Made by a program: the position numbers and the translations under genes
Shown here: in pieces, positions 16,671 through 26,700 of the stretch
Numbering within the stretch: the stretch's first letter is position 1
How the letters are laid out: each line of letters starts with the position of its first letter
The notes under the pieces: model-generated
The model's database searches: none
The model's input: the letters and a program-made list of their open reading frames with translations, nothing else
Told to the model about the DNA's origin: nothing
DNA from: Kibdelosporangium persicum
GTDB taxonomy: Bacteria; Actinomycetota; Actinomycetes; Mycobacteriales; Pseudonocardiaceae
DNA length: 64,000 nucleotides
NCBI RefSeq assembly: GCF_013280595.1
Contig: NZ_JAAATY010000027.1
Location: forward strand, 62,001 to 126,000
Direction: 5' to 3'

Positions 16671-17696
16671 TCAACGCGTCCCGTTCGGATCTGTGGGACG
16701 ATCCACACCGGCTGGCAGCCGGGTTCGGTCGTCGCTGAGCGTGACGGCGAGTTGGGCGCTGGTCAGCCCACGTACCTCGCTCAGGTCGGCACCTCGGACG
16801 TCGGTTTCGGTCAGATCGGCGTCGTCGAACCGGGCGCCGTGCAGGCGTGCCCCGACCAGGCTCGCCATTCGCATGTCCGCGCCGGACAGGTCGGCGTTCG
16901 CCAGACAGGCGCGGTCCAGCTTGGCCCTGCGCAGGTTCGCCTTGACGAGTTTCGCGCCGGACAGGTCCGCTCCGGTGAGGGTCGCGCCGTGCAGTGCCGC
17001 GCCGGTCAGGTCGGCCTGGGCGAGGTTGGTGTCGGTCAACCGAGCGTTGGTCAGGTCGCAGCCGGTGAGTCTGGTTCTGGTCAGCTGAGCTTTGCTGAGG
17101 TCGGCATCTCTCAGGTCACCGCCAGCGAGAGCGGCACCGGTGAGGTTGGCGCCCGGGAGGCGTGCGCCGGCCAGGTCAAGTCGTTCGCGCTCTCGCCGTC
17201 GCGGACGCAGCCGCACGGTGGTGATCGCCGCGCTTACATCGTCCGGCAGTCGCGGAGGCGCGGAGCCGTCGGGAGACGCGCTCGTACGGTGCCGGAGGAA
17301 GCCGACCACTGTCTCCAGGACACGATCGTGGTCCCGCGGCGAGTCGGCAAGGATGCGGTCCAACGCACGAATGCCACCCGCCCGAACCGTCTCGTCCTCG
17401 GACTCCAGGTGCCCGTTCGCCTTCGAGAACCGGTCGGTGACCTGGCTCTCCCGGGCGAGCCGGTAGTTGCGTGCGGTGAACAGCAACCCACCGGCCACGG
17501 CGATACCGGCGACTGCCTGCAGAAGCAGGCCGCGGGTGTTGTGCAGAGCGGCGAGCTGGTCCTTGGGGTCCATCGCCTGGATTCCGGAACCGGTGATCCA
17601 ACTGGCCAGCGGGCCGAGCAGGAACCACAGCGTGGTTATGACGCAGACGATTGTGGCGACTGCGGCAATCGCAATTCCGACCCATCGTGCTCTCAT
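16671..17696 (-). CDS. membrane-anchored pentapeptide-repeat protein
   Basis: A 341-residue protein with two N-terminal transmembrane helices (about 5-32 and 55-75) and a C-terminal right-handed beta-helix of pentapeptide repeats A(D/N)Lxx (about 170-315: LDLAGARLPGANLTGAALAG, DLRDADLSKAQL and so on). The middle (about 85-150, with ALDRILADSPRDHDRVLETV) matches the linker seen in actinobacterial membrane pentapeptide proteins. The repeats are continuous for about 28 pentapeptides, without a break. The family's role is not known here; DNA-gyrase mimicry is known for some soluble members only. It appears monocistronic. Confidence 0.85.
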   Translation of the reverse strand: MRARWVGIAIAAVATIVCVITTLWFLLGPLASWITGSGIQAMDPKDQLAALHNTRGLLLQAVAGIAVAGGLLFTARNYRLARESQVTDRFSKANGHLESEDETVRAGGIRALDRILADSPRDHDRVLETVVGFLRHRTSASPDGSAPPRLPDDVSAAITTVRLRPRRRERERLDLAGARLPGANLTGAALAGGDLRDADLSKAQLTRTRLTGCDLTNARLTDTNLAQADLTGAALHGATLTGADLSGAKLVKANLRRAKLDRACLANADLSGADMRMASLVGARLHGARFDDADLTETDVRGADLSEVRGLTSAQLAVTLSDDRTRLPAGVDRPTDPNGTR

Positions 17697-18118
17697 GCTG
17701 TCATCTCACTACGTCACGCAACCACGGGAGCGGTGGGGTGACCGTCGAAGGGACACGTGGAATGTCGCCGCGGGTCGAATAGGAGAGGTTGCCGGTGCGC
17801 ACCTGACGTACGCACCGCCTGGCCGCGTTGTTCGGTCGGCATCAGCAGGTTGAGCCTGGTCAACCACCGAATGAGTGCAGGCCATGGCCCGTTGATGAAC
17901 GTGGCGAGTTTCAGCCACGCGCTGACTCACTTCGGCGGCCCTCACCCGGCTGATTCCGTCCGGTGAAGACCGTGACCCGGGAAAACCCGGTCGCGAACGG
18001 AGTCCAGAGCGGCCGACAGAGCACATCCGCCGGATTCGTGACCGGTATGCCGCCACACCTGCCACGGGACGGCATGGATACGTTGGGCGCCTATCCATGC
18101 TCATTCCAAGGAGTTTCC
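17697..18118. other. divergent intergenic region, 420 nt
   Basis: No supportable gene. It lies between the minus-strand pentapeptide gene and the plus-strand lipoprotein gene, so it must hold both promoters. No operator, hairpin or repeat stands out apart from the AAGGAG ribosome binding site at its right end. Confidence 0.5.
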
Positions 18119-18727
18119 ATGCGACACAAGGGCCTTGTTCCGACGGCGACCCGGCGGTGGCTCGACTCGGTCAGCCTGGCCGTCCTCGTGCCCGCGATGG
18201 CGTTCGGCTTGGCCGCGTGCAGCTCCACCGTCGCGGGGACGGGCACCGCCGCACCCAGCGACGGCACCAGCCCATCCGCGACTTCGCCGAGTGCCACGAG
18301 CAAATCGAGCAGCGCCAACGCTTCGGCGGACAGCCCGGCTGCCGCGGTCGAGTCCTGGGTCACCCAGATTCTGCAGAAGCGTTACAAGGAGGCATGTCTG
18401 GCGAGTGCGCCCGCGATGACCACGGATCAGGACGCCGAGACTCTGTGCAACGGTCCCGAAGTGAAGCGGACATTGGAGTCGCTGCACGAAGCCTGGGCCA
18501 AGCCCGGCGTCAAGCTGCCGCCGCAGGCGAAGGTCACGGCGACCGGCGTGACACCCCAAGGCGATACCGTCACGGTGGCGGACACTGCCATCAGCGTTGA
18601 CGGCCGCACGTTACGCGAGCTCGCGCTCATCGGCGCGACCGGCAACGTCGAATCGTTCAGCTTCAGCCTGGAGGTGAAGAAGCACAACGGGACCTGGCAC
18701 GTCGGCGACATGAACATCAAGTTCTGA
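18119..18727 (+). CDS. secreted lipoprotein of unknown function
   Basis: A 202-residue predicted lipoprotein. The ATG at 18119 (MRHKGLVPTATRRW) follows AAGGAG; its signal peptide ends in the lipobox LAAC at about residue 30. A Ser/Thr/Ala-rich linker (about 35-70) leads to a small globular domain (SPAAAVESWVTQILQKRYKEACLASAPAM to the end), which resembles the NTF2/DUF4878-like folds common in actinobacterial lipoproteins: an accumulating ACLASAP helix, then beta strands ending KHNGTWHVGDMNIKF. Cys pairs in EACLAS and ETLCNG may form a disulfide. It has no operon partner. Function is unknown. Confidence 0.75.
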   Translation: MRHKGLVPTATRRWLDSVSLAVLVPAMAFGLAACSSTVAGTGTAAPSDGTSPSATSPSATSKSSSANASADSPAAAVESWVTQILQKRYKEACLASAPAMTTDQDAETLCNGPEVKRTLESLHEAWAKPGVKLPPQAKVTATGVTPQGDTVTVADTAISVDGRTLRELALIGATGNVESFSFSLEVKKHNGTWHVGDMNIKF

Positions 18728-18926
18728 CCGCGGATCGGCTCAGTCTCGGTGAACCAGCCGGACCTCGCGGCGCGCGGCGATCGCGCGAGGGACCGCCCAA
18801 AGGCGACGCCGACCCGAATGGACGTTCGGGCGGAATCCTTGGTATGCAACGGTTGAGGCGCGACATCGGCGCCGTCGAAGCGGTGGGGGCTCGTCGTACG
18901 CGGACGGTTGTTCGCGTACCCGCTTG

Positions 18927-19217
18927 CTACCTGTTGCGCGGGTCGACTGCGTTACTGATTGCGCTGTCGGCCGCTTCAGATGCTGATCCAGTCAGGTCGT
19001 TCGCCGCGTCCGTCACGGTGTCGCTCAATCCCTGTGTCGTGCCGGCCAGGTCTTGTCCCGCGGCGGCCGCGGTGTCCGTGAAGTCACCGGCGGACTGTGT
19101 CAGTTGATCAGTGGCTTCCGCGCCCGGGAGTTCCGCACCCGTCAGCTCGGTGACCTTGTCACCGGCGCCGGACATGAGTTCGGAGACCTTGTCCTTGATG
19201 ATGTCGAAGATACCCAT
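18927..19217 (-). CDS. small amphipathic helical protein, antitoxin-like N terminus
   Basis: A 96-residue protein starting MGIFDIIKDKVSELMSGAGD and continuing as Ala/Thr/Asp-rich heptad-like segments (DQLTQSAGDFTDTAAAAGQD, DTVTDAANDLTGSASEAADS). The start has GAGAGGTC just ahead. The N terminus resembles the MT0933-type small proteins annotated as antitoxins, but no toxin gene is adjacent, and the rest is low complexity, more like a stress or phasin-like helical protein. The gene is alone on its strand. Confidence 0.6.
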   Translation of the reverse strand: MGIFDIIKDKVSELMSGAGDKVTELTGAELPGAEATDQLTQSAGDFTDTAAAAGQDLAGTTQGLSDTVTDAANDLTGSASEAADSAISNAVDPRNR

Positions 19218-19520
19218 GAAGGTGACCTCTCGTGCCGAGATTGTGGATTGGGCGTTGCTGGGCAGTGCAGGTTTGATGTTTCCTTGGTCGCACCGCGGTC
19301 ATCTGTCGGAAGAGCAGGTCAACGGCACGACGATGGAACAGTGCACCGTGTCATGAAACGGACACTACGTGCATACAGTGCCACATCGCAACGGCTCCGA
19401 GCGCACCGCGGTCACTTCCCTGTACCCGCGAACGTCGTCGACACCTGGTTCCTGGCCTGGGCACCGCCCCGATCGTGACAGTACGTCGTAGCCATCCCCG
19501 GGCTCGACCTGAACGCCGTG
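19218..19520. other. intergenic region, 300 nt
   Basis: No supportable coding sequence; it contains the promoter of the small helical protein gene and the 3' flank of the candidate immunity gene. No clear hairpin or operator is seen. Confidence 0.45.
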
Positions 19521-19967
19521 CTACGGCAGCTTCTCGTGCAGAATGGCGACAACCCGGTCGTCATCGAGGCCCAGTGACGGGACACCGGCCAGGACGGCCG
19601 CGATTTCTCGCGCGTCGTCCTCGATGAACTGCGTGGAGTCGAAGGCGGCCTGGTCGAGCTGCGTTTCCTGGATCGCCTCGATGACTCCGTCACGGACCAC
19701 GATCCGTGCCCAGTTGTTCGTGTATCCGCAGTGCGGGCAGGTCCACGTCTGCAGCAAGGCGATCGGCTCACCCGCCTGCGGTTCGCGCACCATCAGGTAG
19801 CCGCTTTCCCGGGCGTTGGCGGTGTCCACAGGCAGTGCGTCGCCCTCCCGCAGGGAGGCCAACTCGGGCTCGGCACGTAGCCGGGTGGTCATGTCTCGGG
19901 CTTCGCCGGAATTGCCGCACCGTGCGCAGTGCAGCGTGGCTACGAGGTAGTCATAGGAGTACGGCAT
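19521..19967 (-). CDS. small zinc-ribbon protein, candidate immunity protein
   Basis: A 148-residue cytoplasmic protein with two CxxC pairs (LHCARCGNSG near residue 14 and TWTCPHCGYTN near residue 77) that would bind one zinc, followed by an acidic C-terminal part (FIEDDAREIAAVLAG, SLGLDDDRVVAILHEKL). Its ATG follows AGGGACC and lies 6 nt after the stop of the large PIN-domain protein, so both are on one transcript. Position and small acidic nature fit an immunity protein for that effector; no family is recognised, so this is inference. Confidence 0.6.
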   Translation of the reverse strand: MPYSYDYLVATLHCARCGNSGEARDMTTRLRAEPELASLREGDALPVDTANARESGYLMVREPQAGEPIALLQTWTCPHCGYTNNWARIVVRDGVIEAIQETQLDQAAFDSTQFIEDDAREIAAVLAGVPSLGLDDDRVVAILHEKLP

Positions 19968-19973
19968 GGGTCC

Positions 19974-22900
19974 CTACCTCATGGGCAGCGGTAGCACGTG
20001 CAGCGTGCGGCGGTTGATGGTGACGTCGAACCCGTCCGGGAAGATCTCTGACAGCGACTTGCCTCCGTACTGCACGAGCGGCTTCACATTCTCCTTCGCC
20101 ACCTTGATGGCGTAGAGCTTCTTCAGCACGTTGGGATCACCTGTGGCCAGCGTGGGGGTTGTGCCCGCTTCGCCGACGCCGAAGAACGCGTCCGCCACGA
20201 TCTGCCGGTCTACCACGCCCTTGCCGCCGCCGACGTTGGCGGTGACCAGTTCGGCGTGCAGAGCCTGGTATTCGGCGCTGGTACGGTCCACACCGACGGC
20301 GAAACCGCGCTCCTGTGCCGCCGGCCCTTTGGCGGCCACCTCGGCGATCGTCGGATCGGCGATGCGCACGTCGGTCGCGCCCAGCGCGTCGAACCTTCGC
20401 AGCAGTGCCTGCTCGCCGGGCTGCAATGGAATGTTGTTCGCGCGTTTCTGCAGCGCGATGGCGATGTTGGTGTCGATGATCAGCGTGCCGCGCGCCAGCG
20501 CGGGCGAGACCACCGGCACGCCGTCCGGCCCGGGCGCGAGGACCAGTGTCTGCCCCCGGCCGAGCGGGCCGATTCCTTTGAGCTGCAAGGCGGTCAGCCC
20601 GGCCATCGTCGCCGCCTGGACCAGCAGCAGCATCTTGGCCCGGGTCCGCTCCTCCGGGCTCGCGGTGCCCCGGTCGATCTCGTCGAGTTGACGCAGGATG
20701 TCCACGCTGATCACTGCCACGGTGACCACGTCGGCCGCCGCCGCTGTCACGGCCATCGGGACGTAGGCCCGCTGCGCGAGCATCGCCACCTGCGCCCATG
20801 CCCCAGCCCAGCGGCTCGCCGCCGGAGCGGCCCCGGCGGCGATCACGATCCGTCCCGCGGCCAGCGTCCCGGCGGTGGCCAGGCCCGCGACGATCTGCGC
20901 GATGTCCAGGACGGCTGTGCGGGTGTCGAGATTGTCGTGCTGAATGTGCTCGGCCAGGTCGATTCCGGCCGCCGTGGCACCCGCCAGCGCCGACCCGGCC
21001 AGCGCCCACGCCGCAGGCACCGCGGCCGCGCCCACGCCCGCTGACGCCACCGCGGCCAGGGTGAGACCCACGGCAGCGAGCCCCAACCCCAGATAGGTGA
21101 AGAACTTTTTCCACGTCATCCGGTCGCGGACGCTCACTCGCCCGGCCACGCCACCGGGAACCTGCACGTTGATGACGCCGGAGGGGAAGTGGTCGGGATC
21201 GTCGAGCTCGTTGAACAGGGCCAGTGGCGGCAGGGGCGTGCAGACCCGCATGGGCAGGGAGTAGGTGAAGGGCTGCTGCGGGTTGGTGACGTCCTTGAGC
21301 TTCCACTCGCTGCCGTCCTGCCAGGCGTACAGCTGCAGCGGAACCATGGACACGAAGCCCTGCTCGGTACGGAACTGCTCGTCCGGGTGATATGTGGCGG
21401 GCACCCGGATCACCGAGCCCGGCGGGATCTCTCGTAGCTCCCGGCTGAGATCGCTGAGCTGCTTGGCCTCCCGGAGATCCCGGTCGCCTTCGCCGCCGGC
21501 CCGCTCCAAGCGGTCGCGCAGCGTGGCGTCGGAGACCGCCATGGCGGACGCGTACGCCGAGAACACCGACGGCCAGTTGGCTGACTGAACCGCCGTGGTC
21601 AGCGCGGTGAGGGCGACGAGCTGCTCGGTAGTCGGCTGCGTCTCGGCGTTCCTGATCTCGGCGACGTACTCGGCCACCGCGGCGGCCGCCTGGGCCTGTA
21701 GCGGCGCCGGCACCCCTGCCGCCACCTGCGCCCGCACCCGAACCAACGTCTGCCACAAGGCGAGGTTCTTGTCGAACAACGCCTGTGCCAGCAGGCCTCG
21801 GCCGACCGCCCGGCGACGCATGCTCAGCATCGCGATCTCGATCTGGTCGAGCGTGTCGGCGAGGCCACCGGCCCGGCCCTGCTCGGCCAGGCTGGAGACG
21901 GCCTCGGCGTTGCGTGCGGCCTCGGCGCCCGCCGGACCCGTTGCCGGGTTCACGCCCTGCAGACCGCCGTAGCGGTAATGGAAGTCGAACGTGCGCTCGG
22001 CGCCGATGGCGGGACCGAGCACCCGGATCTGGTGATTGCGCGACTGGGCCGGCGGCCCGCCCCCGTCGTAGTCCTGCGGTGTGGTCAGGCGATCGAAGAT
22101 CTGCAGGTCGGCAACGCCGTCGTTGTTCAGGTCGATGCCGAGGCTGGTGCTGCCCGTGTTGATCACCGAGTACACGATGGGCCCGGACAGGGTCAGCTCG
22201 GCGCCGACTGTGTCGCGCACGGTGCCGTCGTTGACCGCGGACAACCCGAAGGTCGTCCTGCCATCGGTCATCCGCCGGAATGACAGCCTGAAGGTGTCCT
22301 GGTAGGCGCCGAGGGTCACGTCCGTGGCCAGGATGCCGCCCGCGATCTGCGCCGCACCGGCGGAAGCGATCTGCCGCCGGGGTGCGGTTTCGGCCGGGAA
22401 CACCAGGTCCGCGCCGCCGTTGCCGACGCTGACCCGGTAAGTGCTGGCGTTCGGGCCGTGCGTGCCGGGAGCGAGCACCAGGCTCGGTTCCGGCGATGAG
22501 GCGAACAGTTGGATACGGGTGGGGGCGTGCCCGTCGGTGACCTCCCTGACCAGCGGCAGCAGGGAGCCCCCGTCAGCGGGCAGCGGCAACGTGACCGTTC
22601 GCGTGGCGCCGGAGGAACGCTGCACGGCCGTCACCGTGAGCGTCGTGGCCGCCGTCGACAGGGTGAGCTGCAATTCCTTGTCCTGGTCGCCGTCGCCGTC
22701 CAGCAGCACCCGCCAGCCGTCGGCGCCCATGCGCACGCCCTCGACGACAGGATTGGCTCCCGGGTTCTCCGGCTGCGGCGCCGCCGTGAGGTCGGCGGCA
22801 CTGGCCTCGGGATCGAAGATCGTGAGCGTGCTGATGGAGCGGGTCTGTTGATCGAGGATGGCCGAGAAGGAGTGCGTGCGGCCCGGGCCGCCGGGCAACC

Positions 22901-23528
22901 GGCTCAGCTCCGCCTCATCCTGCAGCCGGACGATCCTCGCCCGGTCCCCGTACAGATCGACGGTGAGGCCGGTCGCGTCGACATCGAGCACCCGAACCGC
23001 GAGCGGCCGATCGGCGATGCCCACAGTCGCCCTGGTGACCGGTGAGACAAAAACCGTGTGCGGCCCGACATACCGCACGGTCATCTCGAACTCCGAGTTG
23101 CCCGGCGACCCTGTCCGGGCGAACGACACCTCGAACCGGTCGGTCGACCAGGTCGCGACCCGTGGCGGCGGGAAGACGTCCGTCTGGTCGTCCACCGCTG
23201 TCGTGCCGGGATCCCGTTGCACGCGAATCGAACTTCCCGCGACGGCTGGTGCACTCGCCACCGTCGCGCCGCTGCGCGCCGCTTGGCGTTCGTCGTGGTC
23301 GTGTGGCTCGCTGACGGGCAAATCCCGGCCGACCTGAGCGCGAAGGCGGTCCGCCAGGCCGTTCCCGGCGGTGTCCGCCGTCAGCAGGCGGGTGACGCTC
23401 TGGTTGCCGCCCATGGTCTGTAAGCGAAGGACGGCGGCGTGATCCGGCCGGCCGTCCGGCGTTCCTCTTGCTGGAGCCCCGCAGTCCTCGACCTGGTCTG
23501 AGTGCTCCGCCCCTCGCCTCAGCTCCAC
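19974..23528 (-). CDS. large effector with C-terminal PIN-like nuclease domain
   Basis: A 1184-residue protein without a signal peptide. The N terminus has AAVLRLQTMGGNQSVTRLL (about 31-49), close to the LQRTAGNxAVTRLL motif found in actinobacterial polymorphic toxins and contractile-injection-system cargo. The middle is beta-rich, with two acidic loops like calcium sites (LLDGDGDQDKEL near 277 and DLNNDGVADLQIF near 466). About residues 804-870 form a hydrophobic helical hairpin (FFTYLGLGLAAVGLTLAAVA and following). The last 170 residues look like a PIN domain: IIDTN (Asp about 1019), TIAEV (Glu about 1063), VVDRQIVADAFF (Asp about 1107 and 1113) and LATGDPNVLKKLY (Asp about 1131), the four acidic ligands of a metal-dependent RNase. 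GTG at 23528 follows GGAAA. The small gene 6 nt downstream is the likely immunity partner. Confidence 0.75.
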   Translation of the reverse strand: MELRRGAEHSDQVEDCGAPARGTPDGRPDHAAVLRLQTMGGNQSVTRLLTADTAGNGLADRLRAQVGRDLPVSEPHDHDERQAARSGATVASAPAVAGSSIRVQRDPGTTAVDDQTDVFPPPRVATWSTDRFEVSFARTGSPGNSEFEMTVRYVGPHTVFVSPVTRATVGIADRPLAVRVLDVDATGLTVDLYGDRARIVRLQDEAELSRLPGGPGRTHSFSAILDQQTRSISTLTIFDPEASAADLTAAPQPENPGANPVVEGVRMGADGWRVLLDGDGDQDKELQLTLSTAATTLTVTAVQRSSGATRTVTLPLPADGGSLLPLVREVTDGHAPTRIQLFASSPEPSLVLAPGTHGPNASTYRVSVGNGGADLVFPAETAPRRQIASAGAAQIAGGILATDVTLGAYQDTFRLSFRRMTDGRTTFGLSAVNDGTVRDTVGAELTLSGPIVYSVINTGSTSLGIDLNNDGVADLQIFDRLTTPQDYDGGGPPAQSRNHQIRVLGPAIGAERTFDFHYRYGGLQGVNPATGPAGAEAARNAEAVSSLAEQGRAGGLADTLDQIEIAMLSMRRRAVGRGLLAQALFDKNLALWQTLVRVRAQVAAGVPAPLQAQAAAAVAEYVAEIRNAETQPTTEQLVALTALTTAVQSANWPSVFSAYASAMAVSDATLRDRLERAGGEGDRDLREAKQLSDLSRELREIPPGSVIRVPATYHPDEQFRTEQGFVSMVPLQLYAWQDGSEWKLKDVTNPQQPFTYSLPMRVCTPLPPLALFNELDDPDHFPSGVINVQVPGGVAGRVSVRDRMTWKKFFTYLGLGLAAVGLTLAAVASAGVGAAAVPAAWALAGSALAGATAAGIDLAEHIQHDNLDTRTAVLDIAQIVAGLATAGTLAAGRIVIAAGAAPAASRWAGAWAQVAMLAQRAYVPMAVTAAAADVVTVAVISVDILRQLDEIDRGTASPEERTRAKMLLLVQAATMAGLTALQLKGIGPLGRGQTLVLAPGPDGVPVVSPALARGTLIIDTNIAIALQKRANNIPLQPGEQALLRRFDALGATDVRIADPTIAEVAAKGPAAQERGFAVGVDRTSAEYQALHAELVTANVGGGKGVVDRQIVADAFFGVGEAGTTPTLATGDPNVLKKLYAIKVAKENVKPLVQYGGKSLSEIFPDGFDVTINRRTLHVLPLPMR

Positions 23529-23782
23529 CTTTCCAACCTAGGTCTTCCCCTTGTCGCGCAATAGGTTCCAATGGCCGCCCAAACGGGCAGATCGGTCACC
23601 CCGGCCAGGAACCGGCCGCGTTGTCACGGATTCACCCCATTGCCCCTCGTCCACGCCGACAAACGGCCCCAAGTGCGTACGAGGGCGTACGGAACTGTTC
23701 GGGACTGTTCATGACGATGGCCAGTCCCGGCCGCTGACGGTTTTTCTCTTCCTGGACTCCGCTCTCGGCTTGGGAGGTACGG

Positions 23783-26700
23783 GTGGGACCTGCTCGGTAT
23801 CGGCATGTGGTCGTGCTTTTCGTGGCTGTTGTCTCGGTGGTCGCGGCACTGGTCGTCCCGGCCGGCGTGGCGGTGGCCGGACCACCGGGGGCGCAGCGGG
23901 AGCGTTCGGTTCCCGGAGGCGCGGTGACGCCCGGGAAACTGCCCGCCGATCCGGCGGCGAACCGCGCGGTGCGCGCGACGCCGGAGGTGGTGTGGCCGAA
24001 GGCGGCGGTGAATGAGGTGCCAGTCGCGGCGCGGGGCGCCGGCGACGGGCCTGTGCGGGTCAGTCCGGCGGCGGCCGGCCGGGGCACGCCGGGGCGGGTC
24101 CGGGTGGAGGTTCTCGACCAGGCCGCGTCGCGGCGGGCGGGCGTGCCGGGCCTGATGTTCCGGATCGCCCGAGCCGATGGCGTACGTGACGAGGGCCCGA
24201 TCGGTGTCGAGGTCGACTACTCCGGCTTCCGGCATGCCTTCGGCGGTGATTACGCGACGCGCATGAGACTGGTGCGGATCGCTGACTGCGCCGGATGCGC
24301 GCCGGTCGCGTTGCAGGCGGGCAACGACGTCAAGGCCGGCCGGATCGCGGCGGAGGTCCCGGTCGGCCAGCAGGGCGCGCTGTTCGCGGTGACCGCGGCG
24401 TCATCGGGCAGCGCGGGCAACTTCACCGCCACGTCGTTGGCGCCGTCCGCGACGTGGTCGGTCGGGTTGCAGTCGGGTGACTTCACCTGGTCGTACCCCA
24501 TGGCGATGCCGCCGATGCCTGGCCTGGTGCCGGACGTCGAGCTGCGCTACTCCTCGGGTGCGGTGGATGGCCGGACGGCGTCGACGAACAACCAGGCGTC
24601 GTGGGTGGGGGAGGGGTTCGATTACCACCCCGGGTTCATCGAGCGGTCGTTCAAGCCGTGTGCCGAGGACATGGCGGGTGGCAGCAACGGGGTCAAGTCT
24701 GGTGACGAGTGCTGGGCGACGTTCAACGGCAAGCTTGTGCAGAGTGTGCATGTCTCGTTGCCTGGCCTGGCGAGTGAGCTTGTTCAGGACGATGTGTCGC
24801 CGGGCAAGTGGCGGGCCGAGGAAGACGATGGCTGGCGGGTCGAGCTGCTGACCGGTGCCCCGAACGGTGACAACGACGGTGAGTACTGGCAGCTGACGTC
24901 GCCTGACGGCACAAGGTATGTGTTCGGTCGCAGCCAGCTTCCCGGTGGTGTGCAGACTAATTCGGCGTCGACGATGCCGGTGTACGGCAACCACGCGAAC
25001 GAGCCGTGCCGTGGTGCGACGTTTGACTCATCGTGGTGTCAGCAGGCCTACCGGTGGAACCTCGAATACGTCGTGGACCGCCACGGCGACGCCATGTCGA
25101 TGTTCTACAACAAGGAAACCAACAACTACGGCCGGAACAACAGCACGACCGCGACTCCGTACACGCGTGCCAGCTACTTGGATCACATCGACTACGGGCA
25201 GCGTGAGGTCAACGGATCGCTGACCGCGCCGTCCGCACGCGTGGTGTTCACGGCGGTCGATCGCTGCATCCCTGGCGCCACTTGCGCTCCGGACCAACCG
25301 GCGAGTTGGCCTGATGTGCCGTGGGATCAGGCGTGTTCCGCGACTCCCTGTACGGACAAGCACTCGCCGACCTTCTGGAGCACCAAGCGGCTGGCCAAGG
25401 TCACCACGCAGGTGTCCGGTCAGGACGTGGACTCCTGGACGTTCAACCACGTCTTCCCCCAGGCCGGTGACGATGGCAGCCCGGCGCTGTGGCTGGCCTC
25501 GATCCTCCACAGAGGACATGTCGGTGGCGCGGCCGAGGTGCCCGAGGTGCGGTTCGTCGGCGTGGAACGGGCCAACCGCGTGGATTCCGACGAACACCGG
25601 CCACCGCTGACGAAGTGGCGGGTGGCCGCGATCGGCACCGAGACCGGAGGGCTGATCGAGGTTTCGTACACCCAGCAGGAATGTGCCGTCACCGCGCTGC
25701 CCGTTCCGGACCGCAACGCGGAGAAGTGCTATCCCGCCTACTGGACGCCGCAAGGCGAGCTCGAGCCCAGGCTGGACTACTTCAACAAGTTCGTGGTCAC
25801 GCAGGTCAAGGAGACCGACCTGGTCGGCGGCAACCCGCTGAAAGTGACCCAGTACGACTACCTCGACGGCACGGCATGGCATCGGGATGACGCGGAGATG
25901 ACGCCTGCCCGGTTCAAAACCTACGGCCAGTACCGCGGTTTCCAGAAGGTTCGCGTGCGCACCGGTGACCCGAACGCAGGCAAGCAAACGCGAACCGAGC
26001 ACCTGTTCATGCGCGGCATGGACGACGACCTGATGAGCGATGGGGTCACGCGCCGCAACGCGGAGATCGTCGACTCGAAGGGCGGGAAGCTGGACGACCG
26101 TCCTCAGTGGAAGGGCTTCGCCCGGGAGACCGTGACCTACGACGGTGACACCGTGGTGTCCAGTTCGTTGCAGGAACCCATCTCGATCGGTCCCAACGCC
26201 AGCCGCAACCGGGAATCGGGCCCGCTGGGCTCCTACGTCACCGAGATCCGGACTGTGCGGGAACGCGTGGCCCTGGCGGCGGGCGGAGCCAGGGAGACCG
26301 AAGTCCAGCAGGAGTACGACGAGTACGGGCTGCCGATCCGCACCACCGATCTGGGTGACGTGTCGACCCCGGCCGACGACACGTGCACGCGGTACAGCTA
26401 TGCCCGTAACACACAGGACTGGATCGTCGACCCGGTGAGCCGGGTGGAGAAGCTGGCGGCGTCCTGCGCGGCGGCCGCGTATCCCGCCGATCTGCTCGCC
26501 GAGGAGCGCAGTTACTACGACAACTCGACCACATTGGGGGCGCCGCCGAGTGCCGGTGACGAGACCCGGACGGAGGAGCTGAGCGTCAAGGGCTCTGCCG
26601 GTCTGGAGTTCACCAAGACCAGCGAGACGAAGTACGACGCCCACGGTCGTGTCACCGAATCCGTGAACGCCCTCGGGGACAAGGTCACTACCGCATACAC

